DNA from: Eubacterium sp. AM49-13BH
GTDB taxonomy: Bacteria; Bacillota; Clostridia; Lachnospirales; Lachnospiraceae
NCBI RefSeq assembly: GCF_003464165.1
Contig: NZ_QSEK01000013.1
Span: 4,915 to 68,914, forward strand
Length of the DNA stretch: 64,000 nucleotides
Reading direction: 5' to 3'
In this document: positions 8,235 to 17,716 of the stretch, in pieces
How the letters are laid out: every line of letters begins with the position of its first letter
How positions within the stretch are numbered: the first letter of the stretch is position 1
Notes under the pieces: model-generated
Told to the model about the DNA's origin: nothing
The model's database searches: none
What the model saw: the letters and a program-made list of their open reading frames with translations, nothing else
Made by a program: the position numbers and the translations under genes

Positions 8235-8474
8235 ATGTCAGAATTAGATTTTAGAAAGCAGCTTCTTCTCAACGAATTCAAGACTTTATCCCAGGGAAAG
8301 AAAAATGATGAAATCATCCCACTTCTGTTTGCGATCAATGATAAAGCTAAGAAATCAGGTATAACCTTCACAAAAGAAGATTGTCAGTTAGTCATCAACA
8401 GTATGTCTGGGCAATTAAGCGAAAAAGAGCTCAGGCTTCTGCCTGAGCTTCTCTCTCTTCTTAATATGAATTAA
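8235..8474 (+). CDS. Small helical protein of unknown function (79 residues)
   Basis: The start at ATG 8235 (MSELDFRKQLLLNEF) is set by GGAGG 5 bases upstream; a TTG-started longer form would begin inside that ribosome binding site. The protein is helical and leucine-rich, ending ELRLLPELLSLLNMN, and has no recognised domain. It sits 15 bases after the 147-residue gene and converges on leuS. The codons for KELRLLPEL form a 9-bp inverted repeat that works as a terminator on the opposite strand. Confidence 0.65.
   Translation: MSELDFRKQLLLNEFKTLSQGKKNDEIIPLLFAINDKAKKSGITFTKEDCQLVINSMSGQLSEKELRLLPELLSLLNMN
8421..8449 (-). terminator. leuS terminator inside the convergent small gene
   Basis: The arms AGCTCAGGC/GCCTGAGCT with a 4-base loop are followed on the minus strand by five T. 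It is 43 bases past the leuS stop and lies fully within the 3' coding part of the 8235-8474 gene. Confidence 0.8.
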
Positions 8475-8491
8475 TGTTTTATTATTCTTAA

Positions 8492-10909
8492 TTACTTTGC
8501 AACAATATTAACAATTCTTCCCGGTACATATATTTCTTTAATAATGTTACCAGAAAGCCTGCTTCCAAGTGCTTCCTTAGCGGCAGCAATTACACTGTCC
8601 TTGTCAGCATCCTTGGCGATATTGATAGTAGACTTAGTCTTTCCATTAATCTGGACTGCTATCTCAACCGTTGACTCAACTGTCTTAGCTTCATCGTATT
8701 CAGGCCATGTCTGCTGATATACTCTTCCGTTCTCGCCGATTGCTTCCCACATCTCTTCTGTAATGTGTGGAGCAACCGGATTAAGTAAGATAAGGTATGT
8801 CTTGAGTTCTCCCTTAGTAATCTTACCTGCCTTGCTGAAATCATTGAGCATAGTCATGAGCTGTGCAATAGCTGTATTGTATTTCAGATTCTCATAATCA
8901 AATGAAACCTTCTTAATTGTCTGATGCATCTTTGTCTCAAATTCCTTAGAGAAACCTTCTTCATCAGTCATTATATCCTGAAGCTTCCATACTCTGTCTA
9001 AGAATCTGCGGCAGCCCTTAACGCCATCCTCTGACCATGAAGCTGCTGCGTCAAATGCACCGATAAACATCTCGTATGTTCTTAATGTATCTGCACCATA
9101 ATCTCTTACGATATCATCAGGATTAACAACATTACCTCTTGACTTACTCATCTTCTCGCCGTTCTCACCAAGAATCATACCATGGGATGTTCTCTTCTGA
9201 TATGGCTCTGGGCAAGGTACAACCTTCTGGTCGTAAAGGAATCTGTGCCAGAATCTTGAATAGAGTAAGTGTAATGTTGTATGCTCCATTCCTCCGTTAT
9301 ACCAGTCTACTGGAAGCCAGTACTTAAGTGCTTCCTGACTTGCGAGTGTCTCTGTATTATGTGGATCTGTATATCTTAAGAAATACCATGATGATCCAGC
9401 CCACTGAGGCATTGTATCAGTCTCTCTCTTAGCAGGTCCGCCACAGCATGGGCATGTTGTATTAACCCAGTCTGTCATGGCTGCAAGAGGTGATTCTCCA
9501 TTATCTGTAGGCATATAGCTTTCTACTTCTGGAAGAAGTAATGGAAGTTCGCTCTCATCAACAGGAACATAGCCACATTTGTCACAATGAACAATCGGAA
9601 TAGGCTCACCCCAGTATCTCTGACGAGAGAATACCCAGTCACGGAGCTTATAATTAACCTTTGCATTACCAATTCCCTTTTCTGTAAGGAATTCAATCAT
9701 CTTTTCCTTAGCTTCTTTAACTTCAAGTCCGTTAAGAAAATCAGAATTGATAAGCACACCCGTTGCTACATCTGTAAATGCTGCCTCATTAACATCAACT
9801 TCCTCACCATTCTTTGCTACAACCTGAATGATAGGCAGATTAAACTTCTTGGCAAACTCCCAGTCTCTTTCATCATGGGCAGGGACAGCCATAATAGCAC
9901 CTGTACCATAACTCATAAGTACATAATCTGATACCCAGATTGGAACTTCCTTGCCATTAACCGGATTAACTGCCTTAAGTCCGTCAATCTCTACACCTGT
10001 CTTATCCTTTGCAAGCTCTGCTCTCTCGAAATCTGACTTTCTTGAAGCCTGCTCTCTATAGCTTTCTATCTCATCCCAGTTCTTAATCTCGTCCTTATAC
10101 TTATCAAGATATGGATGCTCTGGTGATACAACCATATAAGTAACACCAAAAAGTGTATCACATCTTGTTGTATATATTCTTAACTTATCTTCCTTACCAG
10201 CAATTGCAAAATCAACCTCAGCACCTGTTGAGCGTCCAATCCAGTTCCTCTGCTGTGTCTTAACTCTCTCAATATAATCTACATGGTCAAGTCCTTCTAT
10301 AAGCTTATCTGCATAATCAGTAATCTTAAGCATCCACTCACTCTTGACCTTACGGACAACAGGTGAGCCACATCTTTCACATACACCATTAACTACTTCT
10401 TCATTAGCAAGACCTACCTTACATGAAGTACACCAGTTGATAGGCATCTCCTGCTTATACGCAAGCCCGGCCTTAAAAAGCTTAAGAAAAATCCACTGTG
10501 TCCACTTATAATAATCAGGATCTGTAGTATTAATCTCTCTGTCCCAGTCAAATGAATAACCAATTGACTGAAGCTGTTCCTTAAAATGATCTATATTATT
10601 CTTAGTAACTATCTTAGGGTGAATCTTATTCTTAATAGCATAGTTCTCAGTTGGAAGACCAAATGCATCCCAACCCATTGGATATAAAACATTATATCCC
10701 TGCATTCTTCTCTTTCTTGCCACAATATCAAGCGCTGTATATGGTCTTGGATGACCTACATGAAGTCCCTGTCCTGATGGATATGGAAACTCTACAAGTG
10801 CATAATACTTTGGTTTTGAATAATCATTAGTTGCAGCAAAAGCTTTTTCATCCTGCCATACCTGCTGCCACTTCTTTTCAACTGTTTTGTGGTTATATAC
10901 TGCCGACAT
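8492..10909 (-). CDS. leuS: Leucyl-tRNA synthetase
   Basis: A class I aminoacyl-tRNA synthetase of 805 residues that charges tRNA-Leu. It has the HIGH motif as HVGH ([17 protein letters not shown]), Zn-type cysteines (CTSCKVG ... CERCGSP), the CP1 editing domain with the threonine-rich [12 protein letters not shown] and [18 protein letters not shown], and the KMSKS loop ([16 protein letters not shown]). The start [15 protein letters not shown] follows GGAGG by 8 bases; a longer frame with a GTG start at 10951 would overlap the -10 box. The upstream gap is too short for a T-box leader. Confidence 0.97.
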   Translation of the reverse strand: MSAVYNHKTVEKKWQQVWQDEKAFAATNDYSKPKYYALVEFPYPSGQGLHVGHPRPYTALDIVARKRRMQGYNVLYPMGWDAFGLPTENYAIKNKIHPKIVTKNNIDHFKEQLQSIGYSFDWDREINTTDPDYYKWTQWIFLKLFKAGLAYKQEMPINWCTSCKVGLANEEVVNGVCERCGSPVVRKVKSEWMLKITDYADKLIEGLDHVDYIERVKTQQRNWIGRSTGAEVDFAIAGKEDKLRIYTTRCDTLFGVTYMVVSPEHPYLDKYKDEIKNWDEIESYREQASRKSDFERAELAKDKTGVEIDGLKAVNPVNGKEVPIWVSDYVLMSYGTGAIMAVPAHDERDWEFAKKFNLPIIQVVAKNGEEVDVNEAAFTDVATGVLINSDFLNGLEVKEAKEKMIEFLTEKGIGNAKVNYKLRDWVFSRQRYWGEPIPIVHCDKCGYVPVDESELPLLLPEVESYMPTDNGESPLAAMTDWVNTTCPCCGGPAKRETDTMPQWAGSSWYFLRYTDPHNTETLASQEALKYWLPVDWYNGGMEHTTLHLLYSRFWHRFLYDQKVVPCPEPYQKRTSHGMILGENGEKMSKSRGNVVNPDDIVRDYGADTLRTYEMFIGAFDAAASWSEDGVKGCRRFLDRVWKLQDIMTDEEGFSKEFETKMHQTIKKVSFDYENLKYNTAIAQLMTMLNDFSKAGKITKGELKTYLILLNPVAPHITEEMWEAIGENGRVYQQTWPEYDEAKTVESTVEIAVQINGKTKSTINIAKDADKDSVIAAAKEALGSRLSGNIIKEIYVPGRIVNIVAK

Positions 10910-10940
10910 AACACATTCCTCCTTAAAAACGCATAAAAAC

Positions 10941-10969
10941 ATTCTACACACATCACTTTAATTTGTCAA
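10941..10969 (-). promoter_or_regulatory. SigA promoter of leuS
   Basis: On the minus strand TTGACA (10964-10969) and TAGAAT (10941-10946) are separated by 17 bases, 32 bases before the leuS ATG. Confidence 0.75.
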
Positions 10970-10982
10970 TTAAATAGCCGTC

Positions 10983-11011
10983 TTTACATTATCGCTTTAA
11001 AGTGTTAAAAT
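10983..11011 (+). promoter_or_regulatory. SigA promoter of tyrA
   Basis: TTTACA (10983-10988) and TAAAAT (11006-11011) are spaced 17 bases apart, divergent from the leuS promoter and 49 bases before the tyrA start. Confidence 0.6.
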
Positions 11012-11060
11012 ACCACTATTCGCATGAATATAAATATTTCTTACATGGAGGTTATAACAT

Positions 11061-11930
11061 ATGAAGACAAATGTTGGATTCATAGGTTTCGGACTCATTG
11101 CAGGATCCTTAGCCCATGCCCTTAAAGAAAGTGGCAGGGATTATCATATAACTGCCACAAGCAGACATTTAGAACCAGTAATCGCTGCGGTTGCTGATGG
11201 TATTGTTGATGTCGCTGCTCCTGCGGTAGACGAAACATTTGCACAATGTGACATAATCCTGTTATGCACACCTGTAATTACTATCACAGAATATCTTACA
11301 AAATTAAAAGCCATTGCCAGTCCGGACTGCATAATTACCGACGTTGGAAGTGTCAAGACTATCATACATGAAGCAGCAGATTCATTAGGACTTAATGACC
11401 GCTTTATTGGTGGACATCCTATGGCTGGCTCTGAAAAAACAGGTTATGAGAATTCAAGTTCATCAATTATAAAAGGTGCAAGGTACATAATCACACCAAC
11501 CAAAGAAACCAAACCTGAAAAAATCGAATTCATGAAACAGTTTGCATCAGATGTTGGCATGCACCCTATCGTCATGGATTACCATGTGCATGACAAATCT
11601 GTTGCCGCCATAAGCCATGTTCCACATCTTTTATCAACTGCACTCGTTCATGTTGTATCGGACAATGATGACGAAGAAAAGCACATGCAGTTACTTGCCG
11701 CAGGTTGCTTTCGTGACATGTCAAGAGTTGCAGCTTCTTCTCCTGAAATGTGGGAACAGATATGTTTAACTAACAGCTCTGCAATCAGCAACATTCTTGA
11801 ACAGTATATTGAAATGCTTGAAACAATTAAAGATAACATCGATAAAAAGACCCCAGGCTATGTCGCAAGTCTTTTTGAGATGTCAAGAGAATATAGAAAC
11901 TCCTTAGAAAGCAAGCACCCAGAGCATTGA
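11061..11930 (+). CDS. tyrA: Prephenate dehydrogenase
   Basis: A 289-residue NAD(P)-dependent enzyme of tyrosine synthesis that oxidatively decarboxylates prephenate to 4-hydroxyphenylpyruvate. The N-terminal Rossmann loop is VGFIGFGLIAGSLAHAL; the substrate motif is GGHPMAGSEKTGYENS and a catalytic His is likely in AISHVPHLLSTAL. It lacks the C-terminal ACT regulatory domain found in longer TyrA proteins, so direct tyrosine feedback through ACT is not expected. GGAGG precedes the ATG. The gene stands alone, divergent from leuS, and its stop is embedded in a terminator hairpin. Confidence 0.93.
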   Translation: MKTNVGFIGFGLIAGSLAHALKESGRDYHITATSRHLEPVIAAVADGIVDVAAPAVDETFAQCDIILLCTPVITITEYLTKLKAIASPDCIITDVGSVKTIIHEAADSLGLNDRFIGGHPMAGSEKTGYENSSSSIIKGARYIITPTKETKPEKIEFMKQFASDVGMHPIVMDYHVHDKSVAAISHVPHLLSTALVHVVSDNDDEEKHMQLLAAGCFRDMSRVAASSPEMWEQICLTNSSAISNILEQYIEMLETIKDNIDKKTPGYVASLFEMSREYRNSLESKHPEH

Positions 11931-11950
11931 TGCCCTGGGTGTTTGTGTTT
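11916..11950 (+). terminator. tyrA terminator overlapping the stop codon
   Basis: The arms CACCCAG-GCA and TGC-CTGGGTG enclose the TGA stop region and are followed by TTTGTGTTT. Confidence 0.8.
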
Positions 11951-11974
11951 ATCCAGTATTAAATTGCATCTCTT

Positions 11975-12013
11975 TTGGACTTCCTCTGTGCCTATCACTA
12001 CTTTAAAGTCCAA
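11975..12013. repeat. Dispersed 39-base element, solitary copy
   Basis: This stretch begins TTGGACTTCCTCTGTG and ends AAAGTCCAA, so its ends are inverted (TTGGAC/GTCCAA). The first 16 bases equal those of the third unit of the tandem array at 26908-27075, with the same 39-base distance to GTCCAA. It lies in the tyrA/nucleoside kinase gap. Confidence 0.7.
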
Positions 12014-12030
12014 TTTATACCAGGCTAAAA

Positions 12031-12270
12031 TATATCATATACAACATTGGAGCTGCCCGTCTGTGGTGCAAAATTGAATTATGGCGAGCTGTGCAGGAGT
12101 TAATGTCGCTATATACATAAGTTCAGTGCCCAAAAGCTCGTTCAAACATAGTGCGTTTGCTTTTGGGCACTGTAAAAGACTTTGTAGATAGCGACATTTA
12201 CTCCTGCTAAGCGCAGTCATACTGAAATTTTGTGCCACAGACAGGCAGCTCCAATGGTGTATTTCATATA
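12031..12270. repeat. Large imperfect palindrome between convergent genes
   Basis: About 240 bases fold on themselves. Matching pairs include ACATTGGAGCTGCC with GGCAGCTCCAATG, CTGTGGTGCAAAATT with AATTTTGTGCCACAG, GCAGGAGTTAATGTCGCTAT with ATAGCGACATTTACTCCTGC, and CAGTGCCCAAAAGC with GCTTTTGGGCACTG near the centre. No believable gene lies inside. It may be a non-autonomous MITE-like element or a very stable RNA structure; the 354-base gap holds this, the 39-base repeat and the tyrA terminator. Confidence 0.85.
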
Positions 12271-12283
12271 ATAACTGTCCTCA

Positions 12284-13891
12284 TCACACCTTAAAGCAGC
12301 CTCCGCCTACGAATTCTCTTAATATAGAATCAATTGGTACGTTCTCATAGCCACATGAAAGGAAGTAATTAAGGAACTTTAACAGTCTGTTTGCTTCCTG
12401 ATATTCAGGGTCGGATTCTGTTACCTGGAAAAGTATAGGTTCAACAAATGGCTTTAATACGCATGGTTCATATGGCATTGCTGAGTTAAACATAACATCC
12501 GCCTGCTCCTGGAATGGGAAGATGTTCTTCTCTTCTCCTCTTCTTACCGACTCCCACATAGAAAGTGTCTTCTTGGCAGATGCTCCTCTTGTCCTGTAAT
12601 CTCTCGCAAGTCTTCTTAAAAGTCTTCCATCTGTTGTTGATACCCTGTTGTGCTCATCAACATTAAGCTGTGTAAGTGCACTGATATATATCTTGAACTT
12701 ACTGTCTATTGGAAGTGAATATGATAATTCATCATTAAGACAATGGATACCTTCTATCACAAGAACATCTTCTTCACCTAACTGTAAGAAATTGCCATTA
12801 TATTCCTTTCTTCCAAACTTAAAGTTGAATTCCGGCATTTCCACTTTTTCGCCATTAAGGAGCTGTGTCATATGCTTATTAAACAGTTCAATATCAACCG
12901 CATGAAGATCCTCATAATTGTAATCTCCATTCTCATCAAGCGGTGTCTGCTCTCTTTCAACAAAGTAATTATCAACTGCTATAGGGTGTGGCTTATATCC
13001 ATTAGCCATAAGCTGAATTGATAGTCTGTGTGAAAATGTTGTCTTTCCTGAAGAGGACGGACCTGCTATCATAACGAATTTGGTATGAGGTCTTTTCTTT
13101 ATCTCATCAACTATTTCAACAATTTTCTGCTCCTGAAGTGCCTCCTGTGTAAGTATAAAAGAAGTCATATCTCCATTAGTTATATGGTCATTAAGTTCTC
13201 CAACCGTAGACATGCCAAGCATCTTTGCCCAGCTTGTGCTTTCCTTTAACACATTAAACAGCTTTGTTTGTGGATTAAATTCAGGAACTTCAAGCGGTGC
13301 ATTCTTAACTGGAAGCTGTAACACTATTCCCTCGTCATAAAGGAATATGTCAAATACCCCAAGCATACCTGTAGAAGATGCCATATATCCGTAGAAATAA
13401 TCTTTGTAGCCATTCAGGTCATACACATTAACAAATGAACTTCTTCTGTATTTGAATAGTGATGTCTTATCTGTCATTCCTTTTTCTTTAAAAAGATTCA
13501 TAGCATCAGATATCTTCATCAGCTCTTTCTTGATTGGAAGATCCTTCTCAACCATACTGTGCATAACTGACTTAACTTCATCTATAAACTCTTTGTCGGG
13601 TCTGAAGTCTCCATCAAATGTACAGTACAGTCCCTTACTTAAAGAATATTCAACAACAACTCTGTCAATATTCCTGTCTATCTTCTCTATAGCTGCAAGC
13701 ATGAGAAGAACCACGCTTCTTCTGTATGTCTCATTACCTATTGATGTCGAAGTTGTAACAAATGTAACATCACTATCAGGGATATATTCTTCTCCAAGTT
13801 CTTTAAGCTTACCATTAACATTAGCAAGTATAATCTTATCCTTATATTCGTTCTGCTTCTCTGCTGCAAGCTGTGCCAGTGTCATTCCCAT
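12284..13891 (-). CDS. Nucleoside (uridine-type) kinase with TGS/ThrRS-like N-terminus
   Basis: A 535-residue protein. The first 60 residues resemble a TGS domain and residues about 60-200 a threonyl-tRNA-synthetase additional domain. Then comes a P-loop kinase related to uridine kinase and phosphoribulokinase: Walker A GPSSSGKTTFSHRLS at about 280, HPIAVDNYFVEREQTP and VLVIEGIHCLNDEL. It probably phosphorylates a nucleoside with ATP in the cytoplasm; the role of the front domains is not known. GGAGG lies 5 bases before the ATG. It is 19 bases downstream of trmK and ends close to the large palindrome. Confidence 0.85.
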   Translation of the reverse strand: MGMTLAQLAAEKQNEYKDKIILANVNGKLKELGEEYIPDSDVTFVTTSTSIGNETYRRSVVLLMLAAIEKIDRNIDRVVVEYSLSKGLYCTFDGDFRPDKEFIDEVKSVMHSMVEKDLPIKKELMKISDAMNLFKEKGMTDKTSLFKYRRSSFVNVYDLNGYKDYFYGYMASSTGMLGVFDIFLYDEGIVLQLPVKNAPLEVPEFNPQTKLFNVLKESTSWAKMLGMSTVGELNDHITNGDMTSFILTQEALQEQKIVEIVDEIKKRPHTKFVMIAGPSSSGKTTFSHRLSIQLMANGYKPHPIAVDNYFVEREQTPLDENGDYNYEDLHAVDIELFNKHMTQLLNGEKVEMPEFNFKFGRKEYNGNFLQLGEEDVLVIEGIHCLNDELSYSLPIDSKFKIYISALTQLNVDEHNRVSTTDGRLLRRLARDYRTRGASAKKTLSMWESVRRGEEKNIFPFQEQADVMFNSAMPYEPCVLKPFVEPILFQVTESDPEYQEANRLLKFLNYFLSCGYENVPIDSILREFVGGGCFKV

Positions 13892-13910
13892 AGCATCCTC
13901 CTCTTACGCA

Positions 13911-14618
13911 TCAGTCATAATATGACAATGCATCCATAATTATATTATTCTTCTGCGAAAGCTGCTGTAATCTTAACTTAACCGTAGGATTACTTTCATC
14001 TTTCTTAAGGCTGTTACTTATCCCCTCATTAGTCTCTTTCTCTTTTATAAGATATTCATAAAGAGTCTTATCTTTGCTCTCTAAAAGCTTCCATCCGTAC
14101 TGATATTGCGTCTCACTGTATTCAGAATAAACATTTTCGTCTGACTTTCTGCATTTGATAATAAAATAATACTTACCGTCTTCCTTAAGCATCTTCTCAT
14201 CATCAACAACCAATCTCTGTGAAACAAGAAAATGTCTGAAATCTCCTACTTCTGACTGCGGTGATACTATAAGTGTTGTATTCCGGGTAATAACATTCAT
14301 TCCCTTAGTTACAATGTCAGCTATAAGCCTGCCACCCATACCACATATGGTTATAATATCAGCTTCATTCTCTGAAAGCTTTTCCAATCCGTCTGAAAGT
14401 CTTGTCTGTATTCTGTCCTCTAAACAATTATCACATATATGCTTCTTTGCCTTATCGAGTGGACCTTTTCTTAAATCCATCGCAATAGCAGACGGAGCTA
14501 TTCCTTCCTGCACAAGATATATAGGAAGATAGCCGTGGTCTGTCCCTATGTCAGCCACGACTGCTCCCTTTTCACACATATGTGCAACTGTTCTTAATCT
14601 GTCAGATATTCTTACCAT
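13911..14618 (-). CDS. trmK: tRNA (adenine-22 N1) methyltransferase
   Basis: The 235-residue protein has the SAM-binding motif VVADIGTDHGYLPIYLV, followed by SAIAMDLRKGPLDKAKKH and ADIITICGMGGRLIADIV, the signature of the TrmK (YqfN) family that methylates A22 in the D-loop of certain tRNAs. Its place directly after rpoD (9 bases) is the conserved Firmicute order rpoD-trmK. The coiled C-terminal part is typical of the family. Confidence 0.92.
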   Translation of the reverse strand: MVRISDRLRTVAHMCEKGAVVADIGTDHGYLPIYLVQEGIAPSAIAMDLRKGPLDKAKKHICDNCLEDRIQTRLSDGLEKLSENEADIITICGMGGRLIADIVTKGMNVITRNTTLIVSPQSEVGDFRHFLVSQRLVVDDEKMLKEDGKYYFIIKCRKSDENVYSEYSETQYQYGWKLLESKDKTLYEYLIKEKETNEGISNSLKKDESNPTVKLRLQQLSQKNNIIMDALSYYD

Positions 14619-14627
14619 AGCTTAATC

Positions 14628-15902
14628 CTAATCAAGATAATCTCTTAACTTACGGCTGCGGCTTGGGTGTCTTAACTTTCTTAAAGCCTTAGCTTCAATC
14701 TGTCTAATACGTTCTCTTGTTACATTGAATTCTTTACCAACTTCCTCAAGAGTTCTTGCTCTTCCATCATCCATACCAAATCTTAATCTTAATACCTTCT
14801 GCTCTCTTTCTGTAAGAGTTCCAAGTACTTCAACAAGCTGTTCCTTAAGAAGTGTAGAAGCTGCTGCCTCTGCCGGAACAGGAACATTATCATCCTGAAT
14901 GAAATCTCCAAGATGGCTGTCTTCCTCTTCACCAATAGGTGTCTCAAGAGATACCGGTTCCTGCGAAATCTTCTGAATCTCTCTTACTCTCTCTACAGGA
15001 ATATCCATATTCTCTGCAATCTCCTCTGGTGATGGTTCTCTTCCAAGTTCCTGAAGCAGCTGTCTCTGTACTCTTACAAGCTTGTTAATTGTCTCTACCA
15101 TATGAACAGGAATTCTTATAGTACGGGCCTGGTCAGCTATAGCTCTTGTAATAGCCTGTCTGATCCACCATGTAGCGTATGTACTGAACTTGAATCCTTT
15201 TCTGTAATCGTATTTCTCAACAGCCTTTATAAGACCTAAGTTACCTTCCTGAATAAGATCAAGAAACTGCATACCACGTCCAACATAACGTTTTGCAATA
15301 CTTACAACAAGTCTTAAGTTAGCTTCTGCAAGTCTTTTCTTGGCTTCCTCATCTCCTTCTTCCATTCTCTTGGCATACTCAATCTCTTCATCAGCACTAA
15401 GAAGAGGTACTTTACCTATCTCCTTCAGATACATTCTTACCGGATCATCAAGACCGATTCCATCAGGAACAGAAAGATCTATCTTCTCAATATCAATCTC
15501 ATCTTCATCATCAAGAATAATATCCTCATCTTCATCAGGTACATCATTCATTCTTACATCAACTTTCTTAAGTTCAAGAATTTCAAATACTTTCTCCATC
15601 TTATCAGCTTCGAAATCAGTATCCTGAAAATATGTCATAATTTCCTGATAATCAAGCACATTCTTTTTCTTCTTGGCTATTGCAAGAATACCTTCAATCT
15701 TTTCCCAGAATTTAGCTTCCTGTGCTTCTGCATCATCTGCGTCACTGTTTTCTGTCTCTTCTTTTACTTCTTCTTTAATCTCATCTTTCTTAGTTGTCTT
15801 CTTTGCTGCTGCTTTTTTTGCAGGAGTCTTCTTTTCTGTTGTCTTTTCCTCCTTAGTCTCCTTAACATTCTCTTCTAATGTTTCTACCATTTTCTTAGCC
15901 AT
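14628..15902 (-). CDS. rpoD: RNA polymerase primary sigma factor
   Basis: A 424-residue SigA/RpoD. After a low-complexity Lys/Glu/Ala head ([15 protein letters not shown]) come region 1.2 ([20 protein letters not shown]), region 2 ([20 protein letters not shown], then the -10-reading [20 protein letters not shown]), region 3 and region 4.2 ([20 protein letters not shown]). The start [11 protein letters not shown] is preceded by GGAG at 7 bases; a frame 10 codons longer exists. It is the third gene in dgt-dnaG-rpoD-trmK. The charged head replaces much of region 1.1 and is longer than in B. subtilis SigA. Confidence 0.97.
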   Translation of the reverse strand: MAKKMVETLEENVKETKEEKTTEKKTPAKKAAAKKTTKKDEIKEEVKEETENSDADDAEAQEAKFWEKIEGILAIAKKKKNVLDYQEIMTYFQDTDFEADKMEKVFEILELKKVDVRMNDVPDEDEDIILDDEDEIDIEKIDLSVPDGIGLDDPVRMYLKEIGKVPLLSADEEIEYAKRMEEGDEEAKKRLAEANLRLVVSIAKRYVGRGMQFLDLIQEGNLGLIKAVEKYDYRKGFKFSTYATWWIRQAITRAIADQARTIRIPVHMVETINKLVRVQRQLLQELGREPSPEEIAENMDIPVERVREIQKISQEPVSLETPIGEEEDSHLGDFIQDDNVPVPAEAAASTLLKEQLVEVLGTLTEREQKVLRLRFGMDDGRARTLEEVGKEFNVTRERIRQIEAKALRKLRHPSRSRKLRDYLD

Positions 15903-15948
15903 TTCTCTTCTCCATTCTTCTTCGCGTAACACGCTCTATATAATAAAT

Positions 15949-17712
15949 CTATAAACTGATATGAATCTGGTTCAGCTTCTGCTGTTCAAGAATTATCTCC
16001 TGCATCCGCCGAGGATCAACCGTCTTGTTAAGTTCATCATTAAGACTGTTTCCTTTGATTCTTATAACTATATCATTCAATGTCTTCTCTCTTTCAAGAT
16101 TATTAAGACTATCATCAAGATCTGCTGAAAACATAGCTGCTACTTCAGTATGCTCATCTGATTCTGCATAATCAGCTATAATAACAGCCGGATTTATACT
16201 TCCAGTCTGATACTGCTCGTATATCTTTTCTGCCACACCAGAAAACAGTGGGTCAATAAAATCTGCTGGTTTTATATACTGTGCAACTTTATCAAAGATA
16301 TCCCTGTCGCTGATAATCCATGTAAGAAGCATTTTCTCTGCCTGTCTTAAACCATCTTCGCGCTTCTTTCTCGGGTTATGTTCAGCAGCAGGCTGCGAAC
16401 CGGCGGTATTGCTGTCTCTTGCAATAATCCCCTCGCGGTTTCCAAGTCTTGATACCATCTGCCGCATTCCGTCCTCCGGTATCATAAACTGTCTGCACAC
16501 TGCTTTCAGGTAATTATCACGTTCCAGCTTTTCTTTAAATGTAACAAGCTTTGTTGCAACTGCTCTCTCAAATGCAGTCTCGCTTTCCGGATCACCTCTG
16601 TCGTAATTTCTTAACATGGTTCCTATCTCATACATAAAGCTGTTCTCAGCATTATCAATTCTTTCCTGAAATGCCTCTGCACCCATAGCCTTAATAAACT
16701 CATCAGGATCCTTATATGGCCGCATATTAATTACCTTCGTTGATAATCCTGCTTCTTTCAGAAGAGGTATCGCGCGAAGTGCCGCCTTAACTCCTGCCTC
16801 ATCGCTGTCATAGGTTATAAGCACATTATCTGTATATCTCTTTAACAGCCTTGCATGCCCCGGTGTCAATGCCGTTCCAAGTGATGCAACCGCCTGGTTA
16901 AAGCCCGCCTGATGCATTGATATAACATCCATATAGCCTTCACATATTATCATGTTAGACTTTCTTGACATTCTTGCTATATTAAGTCCATACAGATTGC
17001 GGCTCTTGTCAAACAATCTTGTCTCCGGTGAATTAAGGTACTTTGGCTTGGCATCACCCATAACTCGTCCACCAAATCCAATAACCTTATTATTAATATC
17101 CATTATTGGAAAAATAACTCTGTTCCAGAACTTTTCATGAATACCTCTCTCATAAGTAAAAAGTCCGGATTCTTTCAGAATATCATCATCATAACCTTTG
17201 TCCTTCAACAGCTTGTACAGATTACCTGTTGACTGTGTTGCATACCCCAGTCCAAAGCTGTTAATCGTGCTGTCAGACAATTCACGCTTCTTAAGATAAT
17301 CAAGTCCGGCTTTCCCATTCTCACTTCTAAGCTGCCTGTAATAATATGTGGCAGCAATCTTATTAATCTCTAAAAGCCTGTCTCTTATCCCTCTTTCTTT
17401 GCGGTCTTCTTCTGACATAGACGTCTGCGGCAGTGCAACTCCGGCTCTTTCGCCTAGCATCTTAACTGCCTCTAAGAATGTCATATTCTCATATTCCATA
17501 ACAAATGTTATGACATTACCCCCAGCTCCGCATCCAAAACAATGATATAACTGCCGCTGTCCTGAAACCGAAAATGATGGTGATTTCTCATTATGAAACG
17601 GACACAATCCGGTATATGAACTTCCATTCTTCTTCAATTTGACATACCCGGATATAACATCAACTATATCATTCCGGGATATTACTTCATCTATTACTTC
17701 TCTTGAATACAT
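15949..17712 (-). CDS. dnaG: DNA primase
   Basis: The 587-residue primase makes RNA primers at the replication fork. It has the N-terminal CHC2 zinc ribbon (CPFHNEKSPSFSVSG ... YHCFGCGAGGNVITF), a TOPRIM catalytic core (MIICEGYMDVISMHQAGF and VLITYDSDEAG) and a C-terminal helicase-binding region. The start MYSREVIDEVISRND is chosen over a site 10 codons upstream because it lies 4 bases past the dgt stop with GGGATGA as ribosome binding site. It is part of the macromolecular synthesis operon with rpoD. Confidence 0.97.
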   Translation of the reverse strand: MYSREVIDEVISRNDIVDVISGYVKLKKNGSSYTGLCPFHNEKSPSFSVSGQRQLYHCFGCGAGGNVITFVMEYENMTFLEAVKMLGERAGVALPQTSMSEEDRKERGIRDRLLEINKIAATYYYRQLRSENGKAGLDYLKKRELSDSTINSFGLGYATQSTGNLYKLLKDKGYDDDILKESGLFTYERGIHEKFWNRVIFPIMDINNKVIGFGGRVMGDAKPKYLNSPETRLFDKSRNLYGLNIARMSRKSNMIICEGYMDVISMHQAGFNQAVASLGTALTPGHARLLKRYTDNVLITYDSDEAGVKAALRAIPLLKEAGLSTKVINMRPYKDPDEFIKAMGAEAFQERIDNAENSFMYEIGTMLRNYDRGDPESETAFERAVATKLVTFKEKLERDNYLKAVCRQFMIPEDGMRQMVSRLGNREGIIARDSNTAGSQPAAEHNPRKKREDGLRQAEKMLLTWIISDRDIFDKVAQYIKPADFIDPLFSGVAEKIYEQYQTGSINPAVIIADYAESDEHTEVAAMFSADLDDSLNNLEREKTLNDIVIRIKGNSLNDELNKTVDPRRMQEIILEQQKLNQIHISL

Positions 17713-17716
17713 TACT

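Noticed and set aside
10910..11060. T-box leader in front of leuS
   Set aside because: The gap is about 150 bases and shared with the divergent tyrA promoter; the leuS -10 box is only 32 bases from the start codon.
11975..12013. CRISPR repeat
   Set aside because: The related array has no spacers; units are directly adjacent at 62 bases and diverged.
12035..12238. 67-residue ORF on the minus strand
   Set aside because: It lies wholly inside the large palindrome, has no ribosome binding site and no protein-like pattern.
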